From NCBI GenBank assembly GCA_024699645.1, contig JAILPE010000051.1, positions 1 through 48,870 of the forward strand: a stretch of DNA of 48,870 bases. The letters run 5' to 3'. Under the pieces are notes generated by a model, which worked only from the letters and a program-made list of their open reading frames with translations, ran no database searches and was not told where the DNA came from. Position numbers and translations under genes: made by a program. Shown one piece after another: positions 47,209 to 48,870 of the stretch; within the stretch, counting starts at the first letter, position 1; every line of letters begins with the position of its first letter. The DNA comes from Lachnospiraceae bacterium. Its GTDB lineage: Bacteria; Bacillota; Clostridia; Lachnospirales; Lachnospiraceae.

Positions 47209-48870
47209 TTATTTGTAGAGTTCAACAAGTTTCTGTAAGTGCTCGAAACGAGCCTTTGCAGCCTTTTCGGACTCATCGAAGAGCTTCTCTGCTCTCTCAG
47301 GGAACTTAACCTTAAGTGAAGTGTAACGTGTCTCATTGTTAAGGAAGTCCTGATATGTTCCGTCGCCGTCCTTAGATGTAAGGGTGAAGGGATTCTTGCC
47401 CTCAGCCTTAAGAGCGGGATTGTATGAGAAGAGGTTCCAGTAACCGGCAGCAACTGCCTTCTTCATCTCATCCTGGCAATGGTTCATGCCACCCTTAACT
47501 CCGTGGAGTTCGCAAGGTGCGTAACCGATGATGAGTGAAGGTCCGTTGTATGCCTCAGCCTCTGTAAGTACCTTAACTGCCTGAGCAGGGTTAGCACCGA
47601 GAGCGATCTGAGCAACGTAAACGTAACCATAGCTCATAGCGATCTCTGCAAGTGACTTCTTGCCGATTTCCTTACCTGCTGCAGCGAACTGACAAACCTC
47701 ACCGATGTTGGAAGCCTTAGATGCCTGTCCACCTGTATTTGAGTACATCTCCGTATCGAATACCATAACGTTAACGTTCTCACCGGATGCAAGTACGTGA
47801 TCAAGACCACCGAATCCGATATCGTATGCCCATCCGTCACCACCGAGGATCCAAACGGACTTCTTGCTTAAGTACTGCTTCTTTTCAAGAACAGCCTTGC
47901 AATCGGGACATCCTGCTGCTGCACCCTTTTCAAGCTCTGCAACAAGTGCTGCTGCAGCTGCGGGGTTCTCTTTTGTACTGTCCTTAGTCTCAATAAACTT
48001 AGCGATAGCAGCCTTTGTGCTTTCAGGAGTATCTGCACCTGCAGCGATTTCATTAAGTTTAGCTATAGCCTGGTCACGAAGAACCTTCTGGCCAAGATAC
48101 ATACCAAAGCCATGCTCTGCGTTATCCTCAAAGAGCGAGTTAGCCCAAGCGGGTCCACGAAGTGAATCTTTGTTAACTGTGAAAGGTGATGTAGCTGCGG
48201 GACCACCCCAGATTGATGAACATCCTGTTGCATTCGAGATGTACATCTGCTCACCGAAGAGCTGGGTAATAAGTCTTGCATAGCTTGTCTCTGCACAACC
48301 TGCACATGATCCTGAGAACTCAAGAAGAGGCTGGTTGAACTGTGAACCCTTAACGGTGTTCTCAGCGGGAGCTTCTGCCTTACGTCCAACGTTAGCAACA
48401 AGGTAATCAAATACAGGCTGCTGTTCGCTCTGTGTTTCCTGAGGAACCATCTTGATAGCCTTAACCTTATCGGGACAAACAGTAACGCACTCGCCGCAAC
48501 CCATACAGTCAAGAGGTGAAATGCTCATTGTAAACTTGTACTGTGAAGCCTTGGGCTTTGTATCTGCAAGTTTAATCTGTGCGGGAGCTGCCTTAACTTC
48601 TTCTTCAGAAAGCATGTAAGGACGGATCGTAGCATGTGAGCAAACAAATGCACAGTTGTTACACTGAATACATTTCTCAGGATCCCATTCAGGAACCATA
48701 ACTGCTGTACCACGCTTCTCATATGCTGCAGCACCGATCTCAAACTGACCGTCTGCAATATCCTTGAATGCCGATACGGGAAGGCTGTCACCATCCATAA
48801 GAGCGATAGGATTCATGAGGTTTTCAACCATCTTAACAGTCTCGGGACGTCCTGTAAGCTTCTTAGGTGC
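47209..48870 (-). CDS. nifJ: Pyruvate:ferredoxin (flavodoxin) oxidoreductase, C-terminal part; 5' end outside the window
   Basis: Ferredoxin Cys motifs (CIQCNNCAFVC, CMGCGECVTVCP), TPP region (GGDGWAYDIGFGGLDHVLASGENVNVMVFDTEMYSNTGGQ); the frame stays open to the window edge. Confidence 0.95.
   Translation of the reverse strand, partial: APKKLTGRPETVKMVENLMNPIALMDGDSLPVSAFKDIADGQFEIGAAAYEKRGTAVMVPEWDPEKCIQCNNCAFVCSHATIRPYMLSEEEVKAAPAQIKLADTKPKASQYKFTMSISPLDCMGCGECVTVCPDKVKAIKMVPQETQSEQQPVFDYLVANVGRKAEAPAENTVKGSQFNQPLLEFSGSCAGCAETSYARLITQLFGEQMYISNATGCSSIWGGPAATSPFTVNKDSLRGPAWANSLFEDNAEHGFGMYLGQKVLRDQAIAKLNEIAAGADTPESTKAAIAKFIETKDSTKENPAAAAALVAELEKGAAAGCPDCKAVLEKKQYLSKKSVWILGGDGWAYDIGFGGLDHVLASGENVNVMVFDTEMYSNTGGQASKASNIGEVCQFAAAGKEIGKKSLAEIAMSYGYVYVAQIALGANPAQAVKVLTEAEAYNGPSLIIGYAPCELHGVKGGMNHCQDEMKKAVAAGYWNLFSYNPALKAEGKNPFTLTSKDGDGTYQDFLNNETRYTSLKVKFPERAEKLFDESEKAAKARFEHLQKLVELYK

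Noticed and set aside
47209-48870. Treating the PFOR ORF as complete with the Met at 48831
   Set aside because: The reading frame stays open to the window edge (APKKLTGRPETVK before that Met) and PFOR N-terminal domains are missing, so it is a truncated view of a larger gene.

Overview
This 48.9 kb window looks like a chromosomal segment of a motile, anaerobic, low-to-mid GC Firmicute. The Lachnospiraceae-like assignment is inference from gene content. Most of it is ordinary core genome: FapA/DUF342, CheX, aminopeptidase P, a cyclophilin, RlmI-like methyltransferase, GtrA, ComFB-like, NUDIX, U32 peptidase, ZapA, ArgH, ArgS, MgtE, CNNM/CBS transporter, RluF-like pseudouridine synthase, LigA, MetA, PPTase, phosphoglycerate-mutase-like phosphatase and a 3' fragment of pyruvate:ferredoxin oxidoreductase. 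No tRNA, rRNA, CRISPR array or intact transposon was recognised. The most interesting items are: (i) a 7-gene Mrp/Mbh-like cation-antiporter operon with four consecutive NuoL/M/N-type subunits and no mrpE/F/G or catalytic module; (ii) a same-strand hybrid kinase / BspA-LRR / 7TM-degenerate-GGDEF hybrid kinase / OLD-family nuclease cluster with no DNA-binding response regulator; (iii) an in-phase A_AAA_AAA heptamer near the 3' end of the rluF-like gene, where a -1 shift would replace a short tail with a longer Lys-rich one; (iv) a 68-aa orphan small protein gene flanked by two strong hairpins; (v) several short tandem duplications at gene ends and in intergenic regions: a 25-bp array, a 36-bp/12-codon C-terminal tail copy and a 35-bp-spaced repeat. 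All calls come from reading the sequence and the supplied ORF translations. No database search was run.
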